Source: Datisca glomerata
Lineage: Eukaryota > Streptophyta > Magnoliopsida > Cucurbitales > Datiscaceae
Assembly: GCA_003255025.1 (NCBI GenBank)
Contig: QANY01006259.1
Location: 737,664 to 801,663 of the forward strand
Length of the DNA: 64,000 nucleotides
Direction: 5' to 3'
The notes beneath the pieces are model-generated. The model had not been told where the DNA came from. It saw only the letters and a list, made by a program, of their open reading frames with translations, and searched no databases. A program made the translations under genes and the position numbers. Below, piece by piece: positions 1 through 10,360 of this stretch. The stretch's first letter is position 1. The number at the start of each line of letters is the position of its first letter.

Positions 1-33
1 TAGTCCTCCAATATCTGAAATGTTCGCCCAAGG

Positions 34-1003
34 TTGACGTCTGATTCTGGGTCATTGTTCCCTATAATGGATCTTTCTCATTTCTCAATCCTTGCTTCTT
101 TGGCTCCTACAGCTTGTTCTCCTCTTTCTTCCCCAATTAATCGGTCTTCATTCCAGTCGAACTCTTCTCCTTGCCCATCCTCTGCCCCAGCCAAGCCTGT
201 TTCTCCTGACCATGGGTTAGGTGTTTCCTTAGGGTTTTAAACTGAGGATTCCTTACGAGATCAACCTTCTAGGTGATCGTGAAACTTCCCACCTGATCAT
301 GAGTCATCTCAAATGCCACGTCAATGCGGATCAGTTTGGCTAAGAAACCGTAGAGACTCTCCAAAAGGGGTAAACCAGTCTTCTCTGGGTAAGCATAAAT
401 TGTTTTCATTATTTTTCTTTCTTCTCTGGGTAAGCATAAATTGCTTTCATTATTTTTCTTACTTTCTAATGTTTACTAATGGTTGCTTTTCCTTTCTAGG
501 ATGCCCTCTGTCACAATGATCTTGTCGCCAAGTTTAACAGCATCCGCGGCGAATTGGTCAGATATGAGCAAGAAGTATCTGACATGAAGCGCCAACTTTT
601 CGTTAAAGAGTAAGATATTCGAGAGGCGAATAGCCAGGCTGAAGCAGCCAGTTTAGAGGCTGAGGAAGTTATGGCTGAAGCTGATTTCCGCTTCAGGAAG
701 CTCCTTAGGTGACGGTTGAGAGGATGGAAGCTTAATTGGTGGAGGCATTGAAGAAGAAGGAAGAGGAAGTTTATGAGCATTTTACTACTCAATTTATGTT
801 GGTCGAGCGGGAAGCTGCACCATCGATTATCTTGATGGTGTTGCTCGGGCTGCCCGCAATTTGAGTTGACAGAAGCAGTTCCACCACTTCTCGAGGATGA
901 CGAAAGTGCTCCTACCACTACTGTAGCTGAAGTCATCATCAAAGAAGTTATTTCTAAGGAGACAAAGGAGATATGGTCTGTTGACCGAGCACATTATGCT
1001 ATA
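34..1003 (+). pseudogene. Antisense coiled-coil ORF of a Ty3/gypsy element (decayed)
   Basis: A broken reading frame on the plus strand, opposite to the pol genes at 2530-6805. The best part (about 500-960) reads as a charged heptad-rich coiled coil (for example NDLVAKFNSIRGELVRYEQE, then EANSQAEAASLEAEEVMAEA) interrupted by stops at about 611 and 710 and by frameshifts. A Ser/Pro-rich open stretch at 34-240 may be its N-terminal part. A pyrimidine-rich tract ending TTTCTAG at about 499 looks like a 3' splice site just before the coiled coil. Some plant Tat-lineage Ty3/gypsy elements carry an extra ORF of unknown function in antisense orientation between pol and the 3' LTR, and the position here fits that. 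Function unknown. It could also be an unrelated gene fragment. Confidence 0.5.
380..461 (+). repeat. 41-bp tandem duplication carrying a splice donor
   Basis: Two adjacent 41-bp copies (380-420 and 421-461) differ at only a few bases. Each contains CTCTGGGTAAGCAT, a good plant 5' splice-site match (GG|GTAAG), so the duplication doubled a candidate donor just upstream of the acceptor-like tract near 499. Confidence 0.85.
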
Positions 1004-1150
1004 ATAAGCTTCTCTTTCTTCTTTTATGGTTAGTTTGTCATTGTTATTTTTCTTCTTCCTAACAATGCAATAGTTTCTCCATTCATTTTCCAGGAATTTA
1101 CTTCGAAAGTTTTTTTTTATTCTTCCACATTTTACTCGGGTAGTGTAGGC

Positions 1151-2205
1151 TTGCCTTACGCAGCCACTTGACTTATTTAAGCAATTTTCATTCCCTTAGG
1201 ATGTCGCTTGATACATTTAGGCAATTTTCATTTAACTTTACCTTAAGCAACCGTTAGGCACACTTAGACAATTTTCGTTTAACTTTGCAGAAAGCGACCA
1301 TTTAACACACTCAGATAATTTTTGATTAATTATGCCTTAAGATGCCTCTTGAATCACTTAAGCAATTTTCATTTAACTTTAGCAACTTGACACACTTGAG
1401 CAATTTTTTATTACCTTTGCCTTAAGCGGCCACTTGGCGCACTTAGGTAATTTTCGTTTATCTTTGGCTTAAGCAGTCACTTGGGGTACTTGGGCAATTT
1501 TCGTTAATCTTTGCCTTAAGCGGCCGCTTGGCTCCATAGGCAATTTCTGGTTAACTTTGTCTTAAGCGGCCATTTGGCGCACTTAGACAATTTACGTCTA
1601 ACTTTTATCTTAAGTGATCGCTTTGCCCACATACAATTTTTGGTCAGATTTATCTTAAGTGATGGCATGGCACACTTAGACAATATTTGATTAAGTTTGC
1701 CTTAAGCGGCCGTTTGGAACACTTAGAAATTTTTTTCGCTTAACTTTTCCTTAAGCGGTTGCTTGCCACACTTAGAAAATTTAGATTTAATGTTTCTTTA
1801 GCGGCCGCTTGGCACCCTTAGGCAATTTTCGTTGAACTTTTCCTTCAGCGTCGCTTGGCACACTCAGGCAATTTTTGATAATGTTTGCCTTAAGCGGCCG
1901 CTTGACGTACCTTAGAAATTTTCATTTAATTTTACCTTAAGCTATCAATTGGCACACTTAGAAACTTTGCGTTAAGTAGCCACTTGTCACACTTACGCAA
2001 TTTTTGGTTAACTTTTCCTTAAGCAGCCACTTGGGGCACGTAGAAAGTTTTCATTTAACTTGCCTTAAGCGATCGTTTAACACATAGACAATTTTTCGAT
2101 TAACTTTGCGTTAAGTAGCCGCTTGTCACACTTCAGAAATTTTCATTTAGCTTTGCTTTAAGCAGCCGTATAACACACTTAGATAATTTTTATTTAGTCT
2201 ACAGC
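1151..2205. repeat. ~47-bp tandem array, about 23 degenerate copies
   Basis: Successive units start with CCTTAAGCGGCCRCTTGG, followed by a CACACTTAGRCAATTTT block and a TTTAACTTTG block. I counted 23 starts, near 1151, 1195, 1240, 1287, 1334, 1380, 1419, 1468, 1513, 1560, 1609, 1653, 1700, 1749, 1796, 1842, 1888, 1936, 1971, 2018, 2064, 2109 and 2155, spaced 35-49 bp. The best copies contain the perfect palindrome AAGCGGCCGCTT (1518-1529 and 1892-1903). The array lies downstream of the minus-strand integrase, in the 3' untranslated region of the Ty3/gypsy element. Tandem repeats in this position are typical of plant Tat/Ogre-type elements and can seed satellites. There are no unique spacers, so it is not a CRISPR array. 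Confidence 0.95.
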
Positions 2206-2530
2206 AAGATTCAGGCCTATTTTACAAATTGTCCCTATCTTTTATTTTGGGAAGTTTTGTCTCTCCTTCCATCGAATTCAGGCTTTATGTTCTCTTTCTT
2301 TTTAGATTCGGGCTTGACGCTCTCTAATTTTTAGAATAGGCGCTGTCAGTAAAGTATTAGGTTTGCTACAAAATCTAATCGCAGAAAAAGAAAATGTAAT
2401 AAAAGAAGTCACACTTTTACGTATCTTTTAACAGCAAAAAAACCCACGGAGTTTCAGATCTTTTCTTATTAATTGTAAAAGAAAAGCTTACATTCATACA
2501 TAATACTTCTTTAGGGGTGTTTCATTCCAT
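2206..2530. other. Noncoding stretch between tandem array and integrase
   Basis: AT-rich sequence between the 47-bp array and the 3' end of the minus-strand integrase. I see no open frame or clear signal. It is probably the pol-proximal part of the element's 3' untranslated region. Confidence 0.5.
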
Positions 2531-3540
2531 GGTTTAAAAAGATCCACTCTGTCACATGTAATGAGCCAATATGAGCCTTTTCCTCATGTTGCCTTTACAA
2601 GGTATGGTCCTACCCAGTTTGATTCCATCTTTCCATCGTCTAGCTGCATGATCCACTTGAAGATCAAATCACCTAGATAGAATGTCCTTGCCCTGACTCA
2701 CTTCTTAAGATATGAGTTTCAATTTTGGTTAGGACTTTCTAGTCTGATGAAAGCTAGTTCTCACATTTCTTCGAGTAGGTCAAGTTGTTTCTCCATTATT
2801 TTTTAGTTTTCCACTTTACTGACGTATGTAGTCATAGTCGGTAATGTGATTTCCACAAGTATGGTTGATTTTTCTCCAAAGGCAAGTCTGAAGGTTGTTT
2901 GTCCAGCGGGTTTTACGATGTCGTGCGATAGACCCATAGTACTGATCGTAATTCTACAACCCATTTCCCTTCATCGTTTCAAGTCATTTCTTGAACCTTT
3001 CGAGTAGTGTGCAGTTGGCTCTTTCAACTTTGTTTTTACCTTGGAGGTAGTATTGAGCGGAGTATAATGATTTGATATGAAATCCTTCATAGAACTTCCA
3101 GATCGTTTACCTAGTGAATTACAATATGTTATTTGAGATTGTAATCTTTGAAATCTTGTACCTTTAAATTTTTTCTTTCCATAATAAATTTTTTTACTTC
3201 TTCCTCAAGAATCCTAGCCAACGCCTTTGCTTCTATCCACTTGGTGAAGTAGACTATGACTACTAAGAGAATATTTATTTGAGCTAGGGCCATTGGCAGA
3301 GGCCTAATAATTTCTAGTTTCCATTGCATGAACGACCACAAACTTACTAGAGTATGGAGTGTTTCTGGTGCTTGCCTGAGCACTAAAGCAAGCCGCTAGC
3401 ATTCTCACATTTCTTAACATATTCCTTTGTTTATGCTTGCATCGTGGGCTAGTAGTATACTTCGTGAGCACTTTATGTGCTACGGACGTTCCCCATGTGT
3501 CTGGTTGCTGCAAATTCCTTCATAAATTTCTGTCAGGTCA
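2530..3540 (-). pseudogene. Ty3/gypsy integrase remnant
   Basis: The core at about 3150-3330 contains PLPMA, then YFTKWIEAKAL, the integrase motif around the first catalytic Asp. The usual VDYFTKW reads IVYFTKW here, so that Asp has become Val. The C-terminal part at about 2560-2790 retains LDLLEEM and NWVGPYLV, matching the post-catalytic region that ends in GPY. In life the enzyme would insert the element's cDNA into the chromosome. Several stops separate the pieces, and the enzyme is dead on two counts: the lost Asp and the broken frame. Confidence 0.8.
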
Positions 3541-3544
3541 TACT

Positions 3545-4740
3545 TTGCTTCCGTTGGTTTGAGGCATTTCAAAATGAGCTAGGAAAAGATCTTTAATATA
3601 GTCTACTATTCAACACGGAATGCACGGCCACTTGTTGGCATAGCTTCTGAGCTTCTAACTTATCTACTGGCAACGTTTCATCTTACAAATGACGTACTAT
3701 TTTTTAGGCACTGAGAACTGGCACCTAATTCTCTATGCTTGGACTTTCCAGGAAATCTGCATCGATACTTCTTTTTCCTTGGGCTTTTGTAGACCTTAAG
3801 GTTGCAAGGGCGTTCATATAAGAGTTCTCTCCCATCGAGATTTATGTTATTTGGTATGCTGTAAACCTTCCCAACAACTCTTTGTCAGCTGAAGTTACTT
3901 TGCCATTCTCTAATATTTTGTCACGTAGCTATCTACAATCTAGTTACTTACTATTGGGAATCATAAAAAATATGAACTTAGTATCATAAGTCTATAATGA
4001 GGCGAATTATTGCTGATAGTGCCTCATATTCAGCTTCGTTGTTAAAAACACTGAAGTTTAATGATAAAGCATGTTCTATAACTTCGCCATGTCGTGTTTA
4101 AATGATGATGTTGGCTATAGTTCCTTCTGGTTAGGTGCCCCATCTTCAAATAATGTCCATTCTCCTGTAGGTGTGTTTTCGCTGTCATTTGATGCAAGTT
4201 CATCCATGATGAATTTTGTGATGAAATCCGCCAAGGCTTATGCCTTTATAAAATTTTTGGCCTGTAACGAATTTCGTACTACCCTTACTCAACTACCCAT
4301 ATTGCCATCCGACCAACTAAGTCTGGTGAGTGCATAATAACCTGGATCAGGAACTATGTTGGCGTTATTATTGTATGTGCCTGAGAGTGAGGTGTGAATT
4401 TTTGCATTGTGATTACTAAGGGTAGAACAATTTTCTCCATCTTCTAGTACTTAATCTCTATTCCCACTAGGCATTTACTGATGAGATAAACATGATTTTT
4501 CTTCTTATCTTCCTCCCTAACTAGTGTGGCATGGACAACTACTTCAAATAACGCAAGGTATATATATAGGTCATCTTTCATATGTGGTTTTGATAGTAGA
4601 GGTAGTGAAGCCAATGAGTCCTTGACCACTTGGAAGGCGACTTCACATTGTTTGTCCCACCATTTGAGCAAGTTTTTCTTTAGCTTGGAGAAGAATGGTT
4701 TACATTTGTTCATTGACCTTGCTAAAATATGCCAATCGCC
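3545..4740 (-). pseudogene. Ty3/gypsy RNase H remnant
   Basis: The best segment (4444-4713) starts in the connection region (KCKPFFSKLKK, WWDKQCEVAFQVVKDSLAS), followed by YIYLA, HATLVREED and VYLISKCL, the standard order for the start of the Ty3/gypsy RNase H. Sequence from about 3545 to 4440 should hold the rest of RNase H and, if the Tat assignment is right, possibly a second RNase H-like domain. It is too decayed to resolve by eye. The domain degrades the RNA strand of the RNA-DNA hybrid during reverse transcription. Confidence 0.75.
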
Positions 4741-4744
4741 GCCA

Positions 4745-5617
4745 ACTTTCTCGTAAGACTTAATAGTCCTTCAAGGTTTTTGGGGCCTTCATCTCTATTA
4801 TCTCCTTGACTTGATCGGGGTTGCATTTGATTCCTCTATGAGTGATCATATATCCCAAGAATTTCCCAGTCATCACTATAAAAGTGAGTTTATCTAGGGT
4901 CAACTTCATGTCATGTATTCATAATTCAGAGAAAGCTTCCTCCAAATGGTGGACATGGTCTACTCTGTGTATTGTCTTAACAAGCATATCGTCTACGTAG
5001 ACTTTCATCGTCTGTCCTATCTGATTTCAAAATATATGATTTGTAAGTTATTGATAAGTTTCCCCAGCATTTTTAAGTCCTAACAACATTACATTGTAAC
5101 AATAAATGGCCTTATCCATTATAAAGGACGTTTTTCCTAATCATGTGGGGTACATCTTTACCTAGTTATATTTGGAAAAGGCATCCTCGAAGCTTAGTAG
5201 CTCATGTCCAGATGTTGCAATAATCATTTGGCCGATTCGGGGGAGCGAATCTCCATCCTAGGGGCATTTCTCTATTTAGGTCCATGAAGTCCACATAAAC
5301 CCTCCACTTTCTATTTTTCTTGTTTACTAACAATGTTTGAATGCCATTATGATGAAGCTGGCTTTAGTTAGTCTTTCGACCTCCTCTTTGATTGCCTTTC
5401 CTCTCTCAGGTGTAAATGTTCGCCTCTTGTGCTTCATTGGTTTGTATTTCATGTCAACAAATAAAATGAGGCATATGAGGTCTTCACTTATCCCAGGCAT
5501 GTCCATAGTGGTCAATGCAAACATGTCTATGTTCCTTTTGAGGAAGATAATTATCTCCCTTTTCTCATTGTCAAGTAGCCTTACCCCCCAGTTTGGTGGT
5601 CTTCTCATTACCATCAA
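4745..5617 (-). pseudogene. Ty3/gypsy reverse transcriptase remnant
   Basis: The N-terminal part at 5327-5617 reads NIDMFALTTMDMPGI, then KPMKHKRRTFTPERGKAIKE and EVERL, the classic lead-in to the Ty3/gypsy reverse transcriptase palm. The catalytic box KVYVDDMLV is intact near 4981-5008, so the YVDD aspartates survive. The fingers and palm between them are broken by frameshifts. The element would have used this enzyme to copy its RNA into DNA. A plus-strand open frame over the same bases is a shadow. Confidence 0.85.
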
Positions 5618-5799
5618 GCAACATTGTCTCTAACTCTTCTGTCACTTCCATATCGTGGTGATCGTAATTTAGTGGAGTTACTGGTTTTCTATGATTGCTA
5701 TTGATTTTGGTTTATCGCCTAAATTCTGGCCACAATGGTTGCTTTTCATTTTGCACCAGTCACGTGACAATGCAGTAGTGAGCTACCGCTTGATCATTC

Positions 5800-6150
5800 T
5801 TAATTGTTTCCACACCATCGAGGCTTGGAAACTTCAATGTCTGATGATAAGTAGATGGTATGGCCTTTAGCTTGTAAAATCCACATCCGCCCAAGGATCG
5901 TGTTATACGGTGAAGGTGTGTTAACAACTGTGAATTGTGTTAGAAAATTGTATAGTTCAACATATATGGGAAGAAAGAGTATACCTTCTGAATATGTTAC
6001 TTTCCCATTAAATCCTATTAACGGTTGCCCAAGGTTTTGCATGTTTGTTATAACCACTCTCATTTTTTTCCATGGTCGAGCGACATAGCACATTTGAGGC
6101 ACTATCGTTATCTACCAAAACATTCCTTAGTAAGCATATCCTATTTTGAT
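5800..6150 (-). pseudogene. Ty3/gypsy aspartic protease remnant
   Basis: The open part (5800-6102) contains YNTILGRMWI, matching the ILGRPWL hallmark of the Ty3/gypsy protease, preceded by a GFNG-like flap region and TVVNTPSPYN. The active-site loop, in another frame just upstream (about 6099-6120), reads VLVDNDSASNVL where VDNGS(S/A)xN is usual. The Gly after DN is therefore replaced by Asp in the catalytic triplet region. The frameshift and this change argue that it is inactive. Confidence 0.8.
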
Positions 6151-6407
6151 GGAAATTACTAACGCATCATTGTTGTCCCAAGTGGTTCGGCCATCTTCAT
6201 TGTCATCAAATATGAGAGGAGCACTATTGAGGTCATGCACTTCTTTTTCATCGTTGGACATCTCTATTTTCTAGTAATATACCTTCCATGCCTTCTAAGT
6301 TGCCCCCTCGAGTAGGTTATTATGGTGCCTACGATGCTTAGAGGATCTGTTGTTTTTCTTTATTCCTTGTTTTCCTTGTTCTCCCTTTGTTCAGGCTTGG
6401 CCACATA

Positions 6408-6805
6408 TTATTTTAGATAGCCTTTGTTAATTACCTCTTCTATGTAATCTTTGAGCTGATAACAATCTTTTATCATATGCTCATTACTTTTGTGAAATGA
6501 GCAGTATTTTTCCTTGTCTTTTTTGGTGGGCTCCCTTATAAGGGATCTAGTTGATGAGTACGGTGGGTGAAATATATGTCTTTTCTTTTCTGTTGGTCCA
6601 CTCAGGTCCATGAAGCCTCTTACCTCATCCATTCCCACCATATCCATCTTTACTATCGGACGCCTAAGATCTCTTTTTGCCCGCGCTGCCTTGCGCCACA
6701 GCTAACAGTTCGGACAACCTCATCATACTTTTTTTCCTCTTCCTTGGACAAGTCCTTGAACAGTGACGAGTGGGAATCCCAACCTTGCCACACGATCTCA
6801 CAACA
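6408..6805 (-). pseudogene. Ty3/gypsy gag 3' portion
   Basis: The 79-residue open part contains TKKDKEKYCSFHKSNEHMIK followed by DCYQLKDYIEEVINKGYLK, which matches the plant Ty3/gypsy gag tail (YCxFHxxxGHxTxxCxxLKxxIEELIxxGxLx). Upstream, in another frame, LFKDLSKEEEKKYDEVVRT looks like the preceding gag segment. Gag forms the element's particle coat and binds its RNA. The remainder of gag is missing to the right. Confidence 0.75.
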
Positions 6806-7088
6806 GTAGTTATTTTTACCATCATGAAAGTAAGTTACTATAATGTATAATAATAGACAGCGAAAAATTGTGCTCGTGAAATGTAGATTTTGTAGTAGTG
6901 TAATGTAAGTATTTCACTTGTTCCAATCTAGAATTATGTTGATCCTCAATTGATTTTATCCTAGTAGAATGTTTTTTCCTAGCCATCATGCTGACGGTGA
7001 TTTGTCAATTTCTAGAACACATTAATGCTACAAATATTAAAGGAGTATCGTATTAGATCAACTAAAATTTAATTGATTATTTCCATCT
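6806..7088. other. Unassigned gap between Ty3/gypsy and copia remnants
   Basis: AT-rich, with no open frame of note. It marks the junction where the 5' part of the Ty3/gypsy element is lost and the copia fragment begins. I see no LTR ends in it. Confidence 0.5.
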
Positions 7089-8819
7089 TTGTCTATTCCT
7101 TATTACATTCCTACAAGTATTGGATCTTATTCCTCTCCCGCACAATCGGCTCATGACTTTCCATCTTCACTAGCTTCTTCAACAGGTAATAACTCCATGT
7201 CTACTTTAGTTCCTGAATCTCCCTTGTTGTCCTCTCATGTTTTTTATATACTACCTAGTCCCACTACATCACAACAGTCACCTATCCCACCACTAGCACC
7301 CTTATCACTTCCATCTCCAAATCAACACCCCATGGTCATAAGATCTAAAACAGGCATTTTAAACCTAAAGCTTATCACATAAACACTACCACACTCAACC
7401 TGGAACAAACCTAAGCTAAAACAGCCCTAGCACACCCCAAATGGAAACAAGCTATGGAGAATGAGTTTGTTGCCTTACTGAAAAAACAATACCTGGTCTT
7501 TGGTTCCTTATCACCCAACTATGCATGTTATGGGAAATAAGTGGGTCTTTAAGTTAAAACAGAATACAGATGGCTATATCCACAAGTTTAAAGCTAGGCT
7601 AGTAGCCAAATGGTTTCATCATACACTTAAGTTTGATTTCTCAGAAACTTTCTCACCTGTTGTCAAACATGTGACCATTAGGATTGTGCTCGCTGCCACC
7701 CTCACTTATAACTGGCTTGTCAGACAACTGGATGTAAATAACACTTTTTTACATGCAACCTTGTCTAAAACTCTGTATATGACTCAACCTCCAGATTTCA
7801 TTGCTACAGATAGGCCTACACATGTTTGCAGGCTCCATAAAACCATCTATGGTCTACCTACTTGTGTATGTGGATGACATACTACTAACTGGGAATGCCT
7901 CAAGGTTCATATCTAATTTGGTCAAGGATATTCACAACAGTTTTGCTCTTAAGAATCAGGGTAACTTGCACCATTTTGTGGGTATTGAGGTACAAAAATC
8001 TAGTGCATGCTATATTCTGTCTCAATCCAAGTAAATTTCTGATTTTCTCCTCAAGACTCTGATGCAAGATTCTAAACCTTGCCCTACCCCAGTAACCACC
8101 TCCCTCAAAATGACCAAAGATGGTGGAGATCCTCTCTGATGTTACTAAATACAAAAGTCTTTTTAGGGCTTTATAGTATGTGAACTTGATAAGGCATGAG
8201 ATTACCTTCATGATGAGTAGGCTTAGTCAATTCATGCACTGCCCCACTTCTCTTCATTGGCAGGCATGTAACGCTTACTCAAGTATCTCAAAGGAAACAT
8301 GCATGAAGGATTTCTGCTAAAAGCTTCCAACTTGTTGCCTTTTCTGATGCAAATTGGGCAAGCAGTATAGAAGACAGAATATCAACTTGAGGGTCTACTA
8401 TTTACCAAGGTGGCAGCCTTGTATCATGGTCCTAAAAAAATAGCCTGTGTTGGCTAGGTCTATTACTGAAAGTGAGTACAAATCCTTAACCAACACAACC
8501 TCTGAATTGTGTTGGATTGAATCTTTACTCAAAGAAATGTTTTTGTCCTACCTTCAACACGTAATTATGTGGTGTGATAACATGGGAGCTTCCTCCTTAG
8601 CATCAAATCCAGTCTCAAATGTACGAACCAAGCACATAGAGATTGATGTTCATTTTTTTCGTGACGGGGTCCTTGCAAAGCTACTAGAAATTAGATACAT
8701 TCCCTAACAAGAAACAGGTTACTGATAGATTCACCAAGGCTCTCTCAGTCATGCAGTCAATTTTCATACTTGAAAAGCAAGCCTCATATGGCATTCACCC
8801 CACTCAACTTGAGGGGGAA
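7089..8819 (+). pseudogene. Ty1/copia RT-RNase H remnant, 5'-truncated
   Basis: The fragment begins in the Ser/Pro-rich linker before reverse transcriptase (7089-7382). Reverse transcriptase follows from about 7440: GNKWVFKLK, YIHKFKARLVAKWF, FSETFSPVVKHVTIRIVLA, QLDVNNTFLHA, HKTIYGL. The catalytic LLVYVDDILLTGN lies at about 7854-7892. Between IYGL and LLVYVDD the usual ~50 residues (KQAPRAW and onward) are missing, and the frame shifts at the junction. RNase H is at 8447-8707 (SITESEYKSL, WCDNMGASSLASNPV, RTKHIEIDVHF). Stops occur at about 8033, 8139 and 8705. Gag, protease and integrase are absent, so the copy cannot move by itself. Confidence 0.9.
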
Positions 8820-9023
8820 TGTTAGTGAACCAACTCAACAATGTCTTGCTGATTTGGTTCAATCCAATTCAGCAACAAAAGGTGGTTAGTCATTGGTCCA
8901 ACTCACCTCTTTGTCAGCTCTACTATGAGTATAATAATCAAGGAGTAGTTATACTTCATTAGTAAAATCCAACCTTAGATTCTCTCTCTATCTCTTTCTC
9001 TCTCATACAATTCTTCTCTAGCA
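8809..9023 (+). repeat. Polypurine tract and probable 3' LTR of the copia fragment
   Basis: After the RNase H end comes CTTGAGGGGGAA, a copia-type polypurine tract, followed at once by TGTTAGTG at 8820, which has the usual LTR start. I place the end provisionally at TCTAGCA (9023) because CTAGCA nearly mirrors TGTTAG, giving 204 bp. No second LTR copy is in the window to confirm the right border. Confidence 0.5.
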
Positions 9024-10360
9024 TCATTTTGGTTCCAAAAGCAAATATTCCTTTAACTATTCTTGTATTAAGGTGCTAACCTGTTGGTTAAATTTTCCTA
9101 TATGTACTCAATAATAATGATCCTTTAGGCTTATGCTTTTGCACAATTTGTATACAGTAAAATACTATTTCATCAGCATTAAATTCTTTAAGTGGTTTTG
9201 CTCCACCGGTACTTGGTGAGAATGGAAAAAGAGAAGTTAACCCAACTACAAATATAAATAGATGATTCTATTGAAACTTGAAATTTGGCTATGTATTTGT
9301 AAACCTTTAAAGGAAAGAAAAATGAAAGAAGGTTAGGGGAATTAGAGAAAATGTGCAGAGAAATATAATTAAACATAGTAAAAATCAATATTATCAATTT
9401 TTTCCTCTCTATGCTATGACTCTAAATAGTAAAAATGAAATCATTCCATAGTTTCTTTCTTTTTATTACTAATTTAAAGATCCAAATATATCCACAAGTT
9501 AGAAATTGAATTGATCTATTTGAAAAAAAGGATGGAAGCAAGAATTTTCAATAATGTAGAATAGCAGGGTTGCGTATGGGAAGTCGTCATCAGCTTGTTA
9601 GCATAAGTAGTTGGGGTGGCTCAAACTGGAAAATGTCGAGAACAAAGAAATTGGGGGAATTAGGTATTTAAGCTAGTTTATGTTTTGCTTAATGTCCTTT
9701 TTTTATTATTTTGTAGATATGGCCGAAATTAAGGAAAGATATATTAGGTAGTTAAGATTCTGTATGTTATTTTACTTTTATGCCCTTAATATTATGGATT
9801 TTTTTCTAGGTTTTCTCTTTCTTCTTTATATTTTTTCGCAGGTTGGGTTCGCAGCTCCTTCGCTAAATTCAATTGTATAGCATATTTTGAGCTTCTCTGA
9901 TTTTCAGATTTTGATCTTCTTCTTTAATTCGTTATTCCTTCATTTCTATAACATGAATAACATGTTATTTTTGGGTTGATTTGGTTTATATTTGTGGAAA
10001 AATTGTTTGATTTCGTAATTGTATATTGGGTGAATTTATTAACAATTTTTTGTAGCAGTTTTATACAAAATTGATCAACAAGAGAATTCAAGTACATTAT
10101 TCTTACTTCCTCTTTTTTCTATAATAGTTTTCTTACGGCATTCTTCTTTCTTCTTTTTTCAGTAGTAGTTTTCTTACGACATTTTTTTCTATGCAAGAGT
10201 ATAAGGTTGCATGTTCTATCTGATTTTAGATTTAAGGATTAATTTTAGATGTAGGGACTTTAAGTTTCATTTATGTTTTCAATTCTTTTTTCATTATAGA
10301 TTCTTAATATATTAGGCGATTGCTCTGTTTTTTTGTCTCATAACATAATATATAATTATA
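9024..10360. other. AT-rich stretch without recognisable gene
   Basis: Contains pyrimidine-rich runs and no supported coding region. The part from about 9840 could be the 5' flank of the MuDR-like gene that resumes near 11881, but I see no direct proof. Confidence 0.4.

Larger units (their letters stand above)
2530..6805 (-). pseudogene. Ty3/gypsy gag-pol remnant (Tat-like), overall extent
   Basis: Reading right to left, the segments appear in canonical Ty3/gypsy order: gag tail, aspartic protease, reverse transcriptase, RNase H, integrase. Stops and frameshifts are frequent throughout, so no polyprotein can be made. The 3' untranslated tandem array and antisense ORF to the left favour the non-chromovirus Tat/Ogre branch. 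The 5' end is missing: homology fades at about 6805, with no LTR or primer-binding site before an unrelated copia fragment begins near 7089. The 3' LTR, if present, lies left of position 1. Domains are listed separately. Confidence 0.85.

Noticed and set aside
1151..2205. Regular repeats that could suggest a CRISPR array
   Set aside because: Units are head-to-tail with no unique spacers, are highly degenerate, and lie in a plant retroelement.
5337..6088. Plus-strand open frames opposite the Ty3/gypsy protease and RT
   Set aside because: They are antisense shadows of the minus-strand pol.
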